Shown: positions 53,006 to 62,177 of the stretch, piece after piece
Position numbering within the stretch: the first letter of the stretch is position 1
Layout: each line of letters opens with the position of its first letter
NCBI RefSeq assembly: GCF_038957035.1
Contig: NZ_CP152412.1
Location: 7,560,501 to 7,624,500, forward strand
Source of the DNA: Bradyrhizobium sp. B097
GTDB lineage: Bacteria > Pseudomonadota > Alphaproteobacteria > Rhizobiales > Xanthobacteraceae
Direction of reading: 5' to 3'
DNA length: 64,000 nucleotides
The notes under the pieces: generated by a model
The model's input: only the letters and a program-made list of their open reading frames with translations
What the model was told of the DNA's origin: nothing
Database searches by the model: none
Made by a program: the position numbers and the translations under genes

Positions 53006-53529
53006 ATGCGCGCCTTCAACATCAAGTCTGCTCTCATTGCGGCGATGTTCGCCGCCGGGACGCTGACCACGACATCGATCGCTATTTCGACGCCAGCTCA
53101 GGCTTGGGGCGATGGTCACTGGGGTGAGGGCCAGGGCAATCGGGGCAGTGGTTGGGGCGGTGGTGGCGAGAGCAGTGGCCGAGGCAGCCAGGGCAGTCGC
53201 TGGGGTAAGCGCCCAAATAGTGGTTGGGGCGGCGGTTATGGCGGGGGCAGTAGTGAGAACGGTGGCTGGGGCAACCGGGGCGGTGGCGGCTGGGGTAAGC
53301 GCCCAAATGGTGATTGGGGCGGCGGTTATGGTGGGGCAGTGGTGAGAGTGGTGGCTGGGGCAGCCGGGACAGCGGCTGGGGTAAGCACCAAAACAGCGGT
53401 TGGGGCGGCGGTTATGGCCGCGGCAGTGGTGAGAACGGTGGCTGGGGCAACCGGGGCAGCGGCTGGGGTCAGAGCCGGAACGGTGGTTACGGCGGCGGTC
53501 ATGGCGGGGGCAGCGGCTCTGAGTATTGA
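53006..53529 (+). pseudogene. Exported glycine-rich repeat protein with a frameshift
   Basis: TTGGAG precedes ATG 53006. The first 45 residues are a signal peptide (LIAAMFAAGTLTTTSIAISTPAQA), followed by repeats of about 30 residues (GWGKRPNSGWGGGYGGGSSENGGWGNRGG). At about 53,333 the frame leaves the repeat: one base is missing in a G-run (GGTGGGGCAGT where GGTGGGGGCAGT is expected). After the shift, the adjacent frame continues the repeats to the stop at 53,529 (SGSEY). Without the shift the protein would be about 175 residues. Function unknown; glycine-rich repeats of this kind occur in surface proteins. Confidence 0.65.
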
Positions 53530-53659
53530 GTGGACTGCAGGCCTTCGTTCTCAAGAACCGTGCATTGCATCTGGTGGCGATCCGCAAGCCTGAAATGGCT
53601 CGCGCGATCTGGGAATATCCGGAATTTGGCGCGCATTTCCTGCCAAAGATGATCGCAAG

Positions 53660-53833
53660 ATGGATCTGTCGTCGCGACGCGCGCAGAGCGTCGCGACAGC
53701 GTTGACACAGGACTACGCGTTCGCGGCGGGCCGCCTGACCGCGTCGGGAGCCGGCCCGACTATGCGAGGTGCTCCGAACGACACCGAAGAGGGGCGAGCC
53801 AAAAATCGCCGCGTCGAACTGGTCGCCAAATGA
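53660..53833 (+). pseudogene. OmpA-like C-terminal fragment
   Basis: DLSSRRAQSVATALTQDY...LTASGAGPTMRGAPNDTEEGRAKNRRVELVAK is the C-terminal end of an OmpA-type peptidoglycan-binding domain ('NxxLSxRRAxAV ... GxGxxxPxAxNxTxxGRxxNRRVEL'). Only 57 residues remain, without a signal or barrel. Confidence 0.7.
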
Positions 53834-54049
53834 TGGATATGATGTCGGCGGCAATGCACGGCAATCCGCGATCGTCGCATGGACCAACCGAACGCCCGGC
53901 CGCCGTGACAGGGCGCCCATAAACGGCGGCACGAGAACCGCGACCGTCACTCCGCGATCGCGATCATGGTCGTTGAGGGGGATTTCGGAAGCGCCACACT
54001 GGAGTTCTGGGCGAACGCGCTTCGCGGCGGGCAAGCTGCTCAGCGCCCA

Positions 54050-55234
54050 TTACGGCCTGACGATCGCCGACGTTTGCATCGCGACGCGGATCAGATCAGC
54101 CTGCCGCGCCACGCCGGTCTTGGCGAAGACGTTGTCGAGATGGGTGCGCGCGGTGGTTCTTGCGACTCCAAGCGCGCCGGCCACTTGTTGCAGTGTCTGG
54201 CCGGCGAGCAGCCCGGCCAGGATACGTGTTTCCATGGGGGTGAGGCCGAAGGCGACCGACATCGCCTCCGCTCCGTTGGCATCGTTGGACACCGCTCCGA
54301 CAAAGACAGCCGCTGCTGCGTTCGGTTGGACCCGTGCACGAGCTTCGCTCTGTTTGAGCGGCAAGACATGCGCGAGCATCGGCGGCTCTCCGGGATTCGT
54401 GAGCCTGACCCCAAGCCCGGTCTTGCCGAGCGCCGCCTCTTCCCGGTCGACGAGCGCGATGGCCGAATGGAGCTCCTGCGTGGCGGACGGCAGGTTCGTC
54501 CGCAGCATCCCGCCGGTGCTGCGGATCGGGCCGTCACCTCGCATCATCGTTTCCGCGGCGCGGTTGGCGTGCAATATCCCGCCTTCCGCATCGGTCATGA
54601 TGACGCCAACGCTCAGGGCGTCCAACGCTTGGTTGGTGCGCTCGGTCTCGACCATCTTCAACTCGATCAGGTCGCCGATCGCAGCCGCTCGCCTAAGGCG
54701 CGGCACCAATACGCGCGCAAGCGCAATCTCGCGCTCCGTGAAGACGCCGACATCCTTGTGTCGGCCGAGCCTGAGCAGCGCGTGGCGGGTTGGTGAATCC
54801 ATCAGCACCAGCGACATGGAATCGACACGGCCCTGCGGCTCGGCCCATTCCCTTTCCATGCGCGATTGCTCTCGGACTTCGACAGGCACATGACGCGAAA
54901 TCACCTGCGGCTCGTCGAGCGGCAAGTTACGTACGGTCGCCAGCCGCTGCCAGGACGCGACCTCGGCCGCATGGAATGGGAGGCGCTCCAGCCAAAAGGG
55001 GGCGATGCCGACGCTCTTTGTAAGTATGGTGTCGCCGCTGGCCAGATCGGTCATGCCCAGAATAACGTCCTGGCAGCGAAACATCTCCTTGAGCTCGACC
55101 AGCGTCGCATCCCAGAGGCCGGGGTCGAGCGCGCAATCGTAGATCGCGCCAATCAGCGCCGAGACCGCCTCGATGGATGGCAGGTCGTGGGCTTTTTCAG
55201 CCCAGTTCTCAAAGGGATCAGATGACTTCTGCAT
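54050..55234 (-). CDS. LuxR-family regulator with a PAS-like sensor region
   Basis: From MQKSSDPFENWAEKAHDLPSIEAV (55,234), 394 residues. The N-terminal half has a GAF/PAS-like body (LIGAIYDCALDPGLWDATLVELKEMF; ALDALSVGVIMTDAEGGILHANRAAETMM) and the C-terminus a LuxR helix-turn-helix (FGLTPMETRILAGLLAGQTLQQVAGALGVARTTARTHLDNVFAKTGVARQADLIRVAM). The start overlaps the NAT stop by 17 bases, so the two are translationally coupled and the regulator may control or respond to the acetyltransferase's substrates. Confidence 0.85.
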   Translation of the reverse strand: MQKSSDPFENWAEKAHDLPSIEAVSALIGAIYDCALDPGLWDATLVELKEMFRCQDVILGMTDLASGDTILTKSVGIAPFWLERLPFHAAEVASWQRLATVRNLPLDEPQVISRHVPVEVREQSRMEREWAEPQGRVDSMSLVLMDSPTRHALLRLGRHKDVGVFTEREIALARVLVPRLRRAAAIGDLIELKMVETERTNQALDALSVGVIMTDAEGGILHANRAAETMMRGDGPIRSTGGMLRTNLPSATQELHSAIALVDREEAALGKTGLGVRLTNPGEPPMLAHVLPLKQSEARARVQPNAAAAVFVGAVSNDANGAEAMSVAFGLTPMETRILAGLLAGQTLQQVAGALGVARTTARTHLDNVFAKTGVARQADLIRVAMQTSAIVRP

Positions 55235-56072
55235 GGTGGCGGGACAGGATCGTCTGGATTTTTTCCCAGACGCTTCCAGGCTTCGGAACGTCGAGGCCGA
55301 AGATCGTTTCGAACGTGTCGGCAAGATGATCCGCGCTCGTGATGCACTGTTCGCTGACGCTGTCCGCCGTCACACTTCGCAGACAATCGTTGTGCAGGGC
55401 GATGTAGCCGTCCGTGGTGTGGCGCAGGACCGCCAGCGCGTTGGTGAACGGCGAGCCGGGATCCTGCGTCAGCCAGCCAAGCGTAGCGGCTATGGCGGCC
55501 TCGTCGCTGTGATCAGGCCGGAAATCGAAACTGTGCGCCATGCCGCGCGGATGGTTCCTGAAACGCAGCCAGCCATCGTCTGTCGGCACGATCGAAAACT
55601 CGAAACCACGTTGGCTGATCGGTCCGACTGCAAGAGGTACAGGTTCCACGATGGCGTCGGACACACCGACGTCGGCAAGGTACGCGCGGTCGAGATCGAC
55701 ACGCAGGGTCAGATGGTTGCCCATGACGATGTCGCCCAGCGTTTCACGATTGACGCCGCCGCACAGGCGGGTCACGTGGAAGCCGAGCGCGGCGAGTGCC
55801 GCGCCGAACAGGCCGTTCATCTCGTAGCACCAGCCGCCACGCTTGCCCTCCACCATTTTTGCGAAGGCGGCGGCCGGAGCGATCGAGGACGGCCATCCCA
55901 TGAAAGCATCCAGCGCCTCCCAGGTGAAAGCCATGATATGGGCGCGGTGCAGCTTCGACAGGCTGGCGACGTCGAGAGAAACCGGCCGACCGACCCCGAT
56001 CCTGGCGAGATAGGCGTCCAGTTGGCCGGACGTCAGGGTCATTCCACTTTCGCTGGAAGAGACGTGCGTCAT
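55218..56072 (-). CDS. nat: Arylamine N-acetyltransferase
   Basis: AAGGAG sits 9 bases before ATG 56072. The 284-residue protein begins TLTSGQLDAYLARIGVGRP and contains the active-site RGGWCYEMN (Cys), GNHLTLRVDLDRAYLADVG (His, Asp) and the NAT-family HSFDFRPDHS segment. It moves acetyl groups from acetyl-CoA to aromatic amines or hydrazines. RGGWCYE instead of the usual RGGFCYE is a conservative change. Coupled to the LuxR-type gene downstream. Confidence 0.9.
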   Translation of the reverse strand: MTHVSSSESGMTLTSGQLDAYLARIGVGRPVSLDVASLSKLHRAHIMAFTWEALDAFMGWPSSIAPAAAFAKMVEGKRGGWCYEMNGLFGAALAALGFHVTRLCGGVNRETLGDIVMGNHLTLRVDLDRAYLADVGVSDAIVEPVPLAVGPISQRGFEFSIVPTDDGWLRFRNHPRGMAHSFDFRPDHSDEAAIAATLGWLTQDPGSPFTNALAVLRHTTDGYIALHNDCLRSVTADSVSEQCITSADHLADTFETIFGLDVPKPGSVWEKIQTILSRHHAEVI

Positions 56073-56152
56073 CCTTCGGTCTCCTTTCGATGAACCGTTC
56101 TCGAGGTTTTCGATGCCGTGTTTCGGGGCCTGCCGCGATCAGCGGGTGCCAG

Positions 56153-57472
56153 TCACGCGGCGGATCGAGCTCTGTGGGAAGACCTCCGTGCGAAGTCCTC
56201 GATTTCTGCGACGAGCCGCGCCGGCCCCGGACCTTCCTCGGCAATGGCACGCCCAAGCGCCACGGCCCGCTCGGCGAAGCCCGGTTCTGAAAGGACGCGC
56301 CGCACGGCCCCGCCGATCATTTGCGGGGGCGCTGAAGAATCGAGGCGCAGGCCCGCACCGTGATAGTCCACGCGCGCGGCGTTGTCGTTCTGATCGCGCC
56401 CCATCGGCAGAACGACGAGGGGGACGCCGTGGCTCAGCGATCGTATGACCGTACCGTGCCCGCCGTGGGTGACGACGACGCAGGCTTTGGTCAGGATGTC
56501 GTCATGCGCTGCATTGGGAAGAATTGTGACATTCGCCGGCGATTGCAGGCGAAGCCCCTCAAGCGCTTTGCCGAGGGTGACGACCACCTCGACCGGCTCC
56601 CCTGCCAAGCCGGATATCACTCGCTGGAGCACATCGGCCTGCCCTTGATTGGTGGTGCTGAACGATACGAGCACGAGTGGCCGTATCTCGCGCGCAGATC
56701 GGCTCGTCCAGCGTTCGCGGGCCCAGCTCGGCATCTCCAGCAGCGGCCCCACGTAGCGCACACGGTCTGGCAGGCGCTCGGTGGGAAAGTCGAAGCTGCT
56801 GCTGGTGGCCAAGAGATGGCGGCCGGCGCTCAAGGGCTGTTCGTGGACATGGGCCAGCGGCGCAAGGCCGAAATGAGCACGGGCGGCGTTGAGGCGAGGC
56901 AGGAAACCGTCCCATAATTGCTCGGCCGTTGCCGAAACCTCGGCGTCGCGCGCTCTGTCGGCCGCCGACCGGGCGGGCTGAAAGCCCGGACCGAACGGCG
57001 GATGTCCGGGGAGCGGCCAGAGCGAGATGTTGCTTGCGAGCAGGGCTGTCGGAACCTTCGCAACTTCGCCGGCAAGCATGCTGCCAAACAGCATATCCGT
57101 GCCGAGAAGGATATCGGACGGCTCCGTTGCCAGTGCTTCGAGTATATCCTCGGCGTGGGATTGCGCTGGTCCGACGAAGACCCGTTCGCACCCTCTTTGG
57201 AAGCCGGCCACGGGATCGGTGGTTTCCCAATCACGCACGTAGCAGCTCTCAGGTGAGCGATCAGCACGGTTCGGGGCGCGCTTCCATGGCAGGAATCGAG
57301 CCCCCGCTTCGATCGCCTCCACGCGCATCGTGTCGTCGGCGATCAGGCGCACGTCGTGGCCCCGGCCGGCGAGGGCTCGGACGGCCGCGAGCGTCGGCGG
57401 CACGTTGCCGCCGCCTTCCCAGCAGACCGCCAGGATGCGCAGACGCGGCGCCGCATCCGTCGTCTTGATCAT
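56153..57472 (-). CDS. GT1-family glycosyltransferase (MGT/UGT-like)
   Basis: A 439-residue two-domain enzyme. The N-terminal domain starts RILAVCWEGGGNVPPTLAAVRALAGRGHDVRLIADD; the C-terminal donor-binding domain has VVVTHGGHGTVIRSLSHGVPLVVLPMGRDQNDNAARV, the GT1 signature of enzymes that glycosylate macrolides, sterols or flavonoid-like molecules. Its start overlaps the TetR stop by 4 bases. Paired with a TetR repressor, it probably detoxifies a small molecule. Confidence 0.88.
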   Translation of the reverse strand: MIKTTDAAPRLRILAVCWEGGGNVPPTLAAVRALAGRGHDVRLIADDTMRVEAIEAGARFLPWKRAPNRADRSPESCYVRDWETTDPVAGFQRGCERVFVGPAQSHAEDILEALATEPSDILLGTDMLFGSMLAGEVAKVPTALLASNISLWPLPGHPPFGPGFQPARSAADRARDAEVSATAEQLWDGFLPRLNAARAHFGLAPLAHVHEQPLSAGRHLLATSSSFDFPTERLPDRVRYVGPLLEMPSWARERWTSRSAREIRPLVLVSFSTTNQGQADVLQRVISGLAGEPVEVVVTLGKALEGLRLQSPANVTILPNAAHDDILTKACVVVTHGGHGTVIRSLSHGVPLVVLPMGRDQNDNAARVDYHGAGLRLDSSAPPQMIGGAVRRVLSEPGFAERAVALGRAIAEEGPGPARLVAEIEDFARRSSHRARSAA

Positions 57473-58098
57473 CGCCTTGGCCCTTTCTCGATAGAGACCG
57501 GATCAGTCGTCGTATCCTCACGCAGCAGGCGCTCGATCGCCTGCGTCATGAGCCGGTGTGTCTCCGCCGCCGAATGTCCTTGCGCCCTGCGCAGCAGATG
57601 CCAGATCCAGACATCGGTCTGCACCAGCAACTGCGCGAGCCGATCGCCGCGGGCCTGGCCGTCGAGCTTGTCGAGCCAGGCCTTGAACATGTCCTTGATC
57701 CACCCGCGATGACCTTTGCGTCCGCGGTCGAGGACAGCGGCGAACTCTGGAATGCGCGCTTCCTGCCCGAGCGTTCGCACGATGATGTCGCCGGTGCGTT
57801 CGTAATCGTCGATCAGGAGCGTGACGATCTCCGCCACGCTTTGCGCCGGCGTGCTCCAGCGTTGGGACTGGATCGAGACATCCATCTGGGCCGCCATGGC
57901 GCTGAGCACGCCGGTCTTGCTGCCGAACCGCCGTATCACGGTTTGGCGGGTGGTGCCGGCCGCGGCGGCGATGTCGTCGAGCGTGATCTCGTCGAACCAG
58001 CGCTCTGCGAGGAGCGCGTTCAAGGCGCCGACGATCTGCTGCTCGGTGTCCTGAACCGCATTGGCGCGCGCCGACTGGCGATAGGCTCGCGGAGACAT
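57469..58098 (-). CDS. TetR-family repressor
   Basis: A 209-residue protein. The N-terminal helix-turn-helix (IVGALNALLAERWFDEITLDDIAAAAGTTRQTVIRRFGSKTGVL) is typical; the C-terminal ligand domain is variable. It overlaps the glycosyltransferase gene and is preceded by a perfect palindrome, so it likely represses its own operon until a ligand binds. Confidence 0.9.
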   Translation of the reverse strand: MSPRAYRQSARANAVQDTEQQIVGALNALLAERWFDEITLDDIAAAAGTTRQTVIRRFGSKTGVLSAMAAQMDVSIQSQRWSTPAQSVAEIVTLLIDDYERTGDIIVRTLGQEARIPEFAAVLDRGRKGHRGWIKDMFKAWLDKLDGQARGDRLAQLLVQTDVWIWHLLRRAQGHSAAETHRLMTQAIERLLREDTTTDPVSIEKGPRR

Positions 58099-58118
58099 CG
58101 TGTCGCCCCCAATTTCAT

Positions 58119-58133
58119 GTTACTTAATGTAAC
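58119..58133. promoter_or_regulatory. Palindromic operator for the TetR-glycosyltransferase operon
   Basis: GTTACttaatGTAAC, a perfect 5-5-5 inverted repeat 20 bases upstream of the TetR ATG at 58,098. It lies in the AT-rich promoter area of the divergent intergenic region. Confidence 0.65.
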
Positions 58134-58473
58134 TCTAAATTAAGGGCATGTCAAACGGGAGCTGGCGACGTGCGGCAAGCAAACGGACACGAGAGCCGGC
58201 GGTAACGCGGCTCTTTGTTGCCATTGATGGCGCGCTGCTACGCTTGTCGCAGGACACTTGCTGGTGTATGTGCTGCCCCCCGCGCAATATCGCGCCTTTT
58301 CTGTTCAGCGCTCACAAGGGAGGCGGCATGAAATCCAGATCGATACGTTCCGACCGCCGCCCATCTGTGATCGGCTAGCGATCACGCGCTGAACGCCGCT
58401 TCGCGGCCGTTCATCCATTCATCCAATCTGGCTACGAGGGGCGTGACGCAACACGGCGTCGCGCCGTGTCGTC
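58134..58473. other. Intergenic region with the second copy of the rpoH 3' flank
   Basis: Nothing coding. Positions 58,172-58,235 repeat the rpoH 3' flank from 51,925-51,991; the former terminator stem is damaged here (CGCGGCTCTTT). Confidence 0.6.
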
Positions 58474-58835
58474 ATGTATTTGCGGTTCGTTACACCGCTC
58501 ATCCACCCGCACAGCCGCGTGGAGAGCGGCTTCTTCCGTGCGTCCTGGTACATCCACCGGAACGGCTGTCCGGATTGGATCCGGCAGGAGCTGTCGGAGC
58601 AGTTCAACTGGTTCGGGCAGCATCTGCCGATTCCGGGCCGCATCGCGCGGCACTTCAAGCGGCGCGACTCGATCTGGGGGATTTGCTGGTTCGACCCCGA
58701 CGCGCATGGCTGCTCGAAGAGGGCGGGCTGCCGGTGCGCACGATCACGACCTCGCGTCAGCGCGAGGTGATCTGGCGCGATGCGCACCAGATCGTCACCA
58801 AGCCGTCGGCCGATCTTCCCAAGGCCTTCGCTTGA
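58474..58835 (+). pseudogene. Frameshifted small conserved protein
   Basis: One frame gives MYLRFVTPLIHPHSRVESGFFRASWYIHRNGCPDWIRQELSEQFNWFGQHLPIPGRIARHFKRRDSIWGICWFDPDA, then loses sense near 58,700. The next frame continues LLEEGGLPVRTITTSRQREVIWRDAHQIVTKPSADLPKAFA to the stop at 58,835. Joined, the protein is about 115 residues and looks like a conserved unknown of this genus. Cause is a base deletion, or a sequencing error. Confidence 0.6.
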
Positions 58836-58858
58836 ACAAGGCGTTTGCCTAGACAAAG

Positions 58859-58882
58859 ACCTTCCCCTCAACAGGGGAAGGT
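58859..58882. terminator. Hairpin between convergent genes
   Basis: ACCTTCCCCTcaacAGGGGAAGGT, a perfect 10-base stem with a 4-base loop. No T-run follows on the plus strand; it may serve as a bidirectional terminator. Confidence 0.55.
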
Positions 58883-58950
58883 CCCGGCCGCGGAAGCCAA
58901 ATCCCCTCCTCGCGGCCTCATTGCAGTGAGCACGAGCGCCCCGACGGTGG

Positions 58951-59811
58951 TCAGCTTCGCTCAGACGACAGCAACTGCACGTTCGTTGCCGAGGGCCGGT
59001 TTGACAGCGACGCGGGGTCCTGCGTTGAGACGGCGGCGTCGGGCGGCGCTCCCTGGGATGGTCGATGGGCAGCTTGTGCCGGAAGCACGATCACCTTCGC
59101 TCCGACTTTCACCCGATCGTAGAGGTCCACGACGTCCTCATTGGTCAGCCGGATACAGCCGGACGAAACCCGCTTCCCGATCGTGTCGGGCTTGTTGGTG
59201 CCGTGAATTCGATATTCGGTCTCGCCCAGATACATCGCCCGGGCGCCGAGCGGATTGCCGGGACCCCCTGCCATGAACCGCGGCAGATAAGGCTGGCGCG
59301 AAATCATCTCTGCCGGCGGACGCCAATCCGGCCATTCTGTTTTGCGGGCCACGGTCTGTTCACCGGACCACGTGAAACCTTCGCGGCCGACGCCGATGCC
59401 ATAGCGCATCGCCTGTCCGTCGTTCAGAACGAGGTAAAGGAATGTGTTTCCGGTATCGATGACGACGGTGCCCGGCGTCTGATGACTGGCGTAGTCGACC
59501 ACCTGCCGAACAAATTTTCCGGGAGCGTCGGCGGCTTTTGGTATTTCGATCCGGGGCGCCGGGACCGGGATTGGAACCGGAGCTGGCGCTGGTGCCTGCA
59601 CCGGCGCCGCTACGTGAATAGGCGTCGATGGCGCAGGACTAGATGGCGCCGCGACCTGATGCGCGGCTTGCTTCCGTACCGGTTGAACGCTCGCCGGGCG
59701 CCACAGCAAACCGTACCCCAATGCGACAGCCGCCACGGCGCCAATCGCAACTCTTCCCGCCACCGGCAGCGCGAGCGCCTCAGTCTTCTTACGTTTGGCC
59801 CGCTTTGCCAT
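58951..59811 (-). CDS. L,D-transpeptidase (YkuD domain)
   Basis: Start at MAKRAKRKK (59,811). The 286-residue product has one N-terminal TM (VAIGAVAAVALGYGLLW), a Pro/Ala-rich linker (PAPAPVPIPVPAP) and a YkuD catalytic domain with HGTNKPDTIGKRVSSGCIRL, giving the His and catalytic Cys of L,D-transpeptidases. It forms 3-3 cross-links in peptidoglycan or attaches lipoproteins to it. Upstream repeats occupy 59.9-60.25 kb. Confidence 0.92.
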   Translation of the reverse strand: MAKRAKRKKTEALALPVAGRVAIGAVAAVALGYGLLWRPASVQPVRKQAAHQVAAPSSPAPSTPIHVAAPVQAPAPAPVPIPVPAPRIEIPKAADAPGKFVRQVVDYASHQTPGTVVIDTGNTFLYLVLNDGQAMRYGIGVGREGFTWSGEQTVARKTEWPDWRPPAEMISRQPYLPRFMAGGPGNPLGARAMYLGETEYRIHGTNKPDTIGKRVSSGCIRLTNEDVVDLYDRVKVGAKVIVLPAQAAHRPSQGAPPDAAVSTQDPASLSNRPSATNVQLLSSERS

Positions 59812-60294
59812 GTCTTTCCCCCGATCCCTGGACTTGGAAGGGGTACCCAGCAAATTTTAACAAGCTTCGAAGCGATTTCGTTCAGGCTGGAAATCGCCAA
59901 GTGTCGTTAACGCCAGCGCTTGTCATGGAAAGGCTCAGCGAAAGCGGGGAACCCGGTACGCGGCGGCGTCAAGCCGGGCGATGACACCGAGATGACGTAC
60001 GCAATGACGGTGCGTGGTATCGTGCGAGAACCATCCTCATCGTCGTCCCTGCGAAAGCAGGGACCCATAACCACCGACGTTCATCGTTGCGCGATGCTGG
60101 AACGGCGAGTCCCGTTCACGACAGATGTCTCGGCGTATGGGTCCCTGCTTTCGCAGGGACGAAGCCCGGAGAAGCCGCGGCCTTTCGGTTCAAGCACTGG
60201 CGTCTCTGGAATACTGGATCGCCCGACCGAAGCCGGGCGATGACAGCTGTTTGCTAGCCCGAGCGTCCTCGTCCACACATGACGCGTACCCGCC
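59812..60294. other. Intergenic region carrying dispersed repeats
   Basis: No gene. The main content is the palindromic repeat at 60,044-60,161 and short GCCGGGCGATGACA motifs at about 59,977 and 60,230, which also belong to dispersed repeats of this genus. Confidence 0.6.
60044..60161. repeat. Large palindromic intergenic repeat
   Basis: CGTCCCTGCGAAAGCAGGGACCCATA is mirrored as TATGGGTCCCTGCTTTCGCAGGGACG 65 bases later; each arm is itself a hairpin. It is a REP-like pair found widely in Bradyrhizobium-type genomes. Confidence 0.8.
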
Positions 60295-60912
60295 CTATTC
60301 CCCCCACTCCCGCGCCATCGTCGCGAGCGCGCAGCCTTCGCAGTAGCGGGCGTCCTTGAAGTCGATCCAGTTGTGCGCATAGACGTGGTCGAGCGGAATG
60401 CCGTAACGCGCGCGCAGCACCCTTACCAGCACCCGCCATGCGGCGATCTGCGCATCGGTCGGGCCCTTCGTGACATCGGGAAAATTGCCGGCGAACTCGA
60501 CGCCGATCGAGGTGTCCTTGTTCACCTGGCGATAGGTCTTGCTGTTGTCGACGTACTTGTTGTCGTTGCGGTCGGCACCGTCGGTGTGGGTCGGGACCAG
60601 ATTGTCGGCGACCGCCCAATAGACCGTGCCGTCGGTCTCAACCCAAACCATCACGCCGCGGCGGGTCGGGTTCCTGTGCTGCTCGGCGGCGCCGTTTCGT
60701 GCCGAGCCGGCCGGGCCTTCGGTCTGGTGCACGATGATGTTGCGCCACGGGTGGGATTTGGCGACGTCACCCCAGGGCGACAGCCAGACCATCTTCAGCC
60801 CAGGAATCTCCGGCGTGCCCTGCGATCGCGCGATCGCTGCAAGATCGGATTGGGCTGATACGGCGAAGGACAGCACGAGCGCAAGGAGTGCGGTGAGCAG
60901 GCGAGGCATCAT
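60295..60912 (-). CDS. Exported N-acetylmuramoyl-L-alanine amidase
   Basis: Start MMPRLLT at 60,912. A signal peptide (LLTALLALVLSFAVSAQS) is followed by an amidase_2/PGRP-type domain: IIVHQTEG (zinc His), WVETDGTVYWAVADN, NKDTSIGVEFAGN, and DHVYAHNWIDFKDARYCEGC with a second zinc ligand. The enzyme cleaves between muramic acid and the peptide in cell-wall material. 206 residues. Ends 50 bases before the GGDEF gene. Confidence 0.85.
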   Translation of the reverse strand: MMPRLLTALLALVLSFAVSAQSDLAAIARSQGTPEIPGLKMVWLSPWGDVAKSHPWRNIIVHQTEGPAGSARNGAAEQHRNPTRRGVMVWVETDGTVYWAVADNLVPTHTDGADRNDNKYVDNSKTYRQVNKDTSIGVEFAGNFPDVTKGPTDAQIAAWRVLVRVLRARYGIPLDHVYAHNWIDFKDARYCEGCALATMAREWGE

Positions 60913-60962
60913 CACGGAAGATCCAGTGTCGCCCCTCGTTAGCACGTCCCTCGTTAGCACGC

Positions 60963-62177
60963 TCACGCGCGCTTGCGCAGGGTCTCATCCACGAGAGCAA
61001 CCATCTCGGGCGGCAGCTTCGGCTCATAGGTCGCATAGCCGTTCTTGCCGCCCTTCTTGGCGTCATAGAGCGCATGGTCGGCGGCGGCGACCAGGCGGTC
61101 GGGATGCAAGCCGATCTCGCGGCTCCATTGCGCAACGCCGATCGAGACCGCGATCGGAATGTCGTTGCCGGTGCACTGCTCGGCGTCGGCGCGGCAGACT
61201 TCCAGCACGCGGCGGGCAATCATCGCGCCCTCGCGCAGCGTCGAGGACGGCAGCACAATGCAGAACTCGTCGCCGCCGGTGCGGGCCAGCATGTCGCCCG
61301 GGCGGAGCCTCGTCTGCGCCATCAGCGTGAAGTGCTGCAGGCAGGCGTCGCCGGCGGCATGGCCATGGGTGTCGTTGATGCCCTTGAAGCCGTCGAGGTC
61401 GATCACCAGCAGCGCGAAGGCCTCGCCGTTGCGGTCGGAGCGCGCGCATTCCTCGGTCAGCCGCTGCAACAGATGGCGGCGGTTGCCGACGCCGGTGAGA
61501 TCGTCGAGCAGCGCGAGGTCGGCGACCTCGTTGCGCAGCCGGTCGATCGCCATCAGCAGGAAGCCGAAATTGAGCGCCATCGACAGGAACACCATCAGCA
61601 GGATCACCAGCGACTGGCTCGCACTGAAGCGAACGAAAGTGAACTCGCCGGGCTCGAGCACGGCGCCGACGAGGCGCAGCGCATAGATGCAGATCAGCAC
61701 GGAGGCGACGATGCCGGCAAGGCGCGCGCCGGGGTTGACGCGGCCGTTCTCGGGCGACAGCAACAGCTTCAGCGTCAACGCAAACGGCATGACCTGGGCG
61801 ACGGTATAGACCAGGATGCGCATCGGCATGCTGTCATAGGCAAAGATGAAGAAGCCGAGGCCGGCGAAGGCGAATGCGGTGGACAGCGCGGTGCTGCGCC
61901 AGCCGACCGGCTTGCCGTAGAAGCGCTCGATGCCCATCGCGGCAAGGCCGGCGGCGAACACCATCAGCGTCCCTGCCGCAAGCAGCGGCAGCAGCGAGTC
62001 CGTCATCATCACGCGGAGCATCGCGCAGGCGGCGCCGGCGGACGCGACGAAGGTGGACGCGGTCCAGAACCGCGCCGCACCGAAAGCTGGATAGCTACGC
62101 GCGACATAGGCCCAGATCAGGCCGAGCGCGAGAAAATTGATAACGAATACCGTCCAAAGCGTCGGAACGCTCAACAT
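60963..62177 (-). CDS. Membrane-bound diguanylate cyclase (GGDEF)
   Basis: The start is at MLSVPTLW (62,177); the frame's longer N-terminus is untypical. The 404-residue protein has six or seven TM helices (residues 5-190), then a GGDEF domain with RTGGDEFCIVLPS (about residue 325) and an inhibitory I-site RPGD five residues before it, so the enzyme is probably active and product-inhibited. It makes cyclic di-GMP. It reads on the same strand as the amidase gene. Confidence 0.92.
   Translation of the reverse strand: MLSVPTLWTVFVINFLALGLIWAYVARSYPAFGAARFWTASTFVASAGAACAMLRVMMTDSLLPLLAAGTLMVFAAGLAAMGIERFYGKPVGWRSTALSTAFAFAGLGFFIFAYDSMPMRILVYTVAQVMPFALTLKLLLSPENGRVNPGARLAGIVASVLICIYALRLVGAVLEPGEFTFVRFSASQSLVILLMVFLSMALNFGFLLMAIDRLRNEVADLALLDDLTGVGNRRHLLQRLTEECARSDRNGEAFALLVIDLDGFKGINDTHGHAAGDACLQHFTLMAQTRLRPGDMLARTGGDEFCIVLPSSTLREGAMIARRVLEVCRADAEQCTGNDIPIAVSIGVAQWSREIGLHPDRLVAAADHALYDAKKGGKNGYATYEPKLPPEMVALVDETLRKRA

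Noticed and set aside
53120..53510. Possible CRISPR or satellite array
   Set aside because: Contiguous GGT/GGC-rich coding repeats without unique spacers.
52643..54034. 463-residue minus-strand open frame
   Set aside because: It is the reverse reading of the glycine-rich repeat gene and its flanks; its Cys/His/Pro/Arg repeats mirror Gly/Trp codons, and it has no ribosome site.
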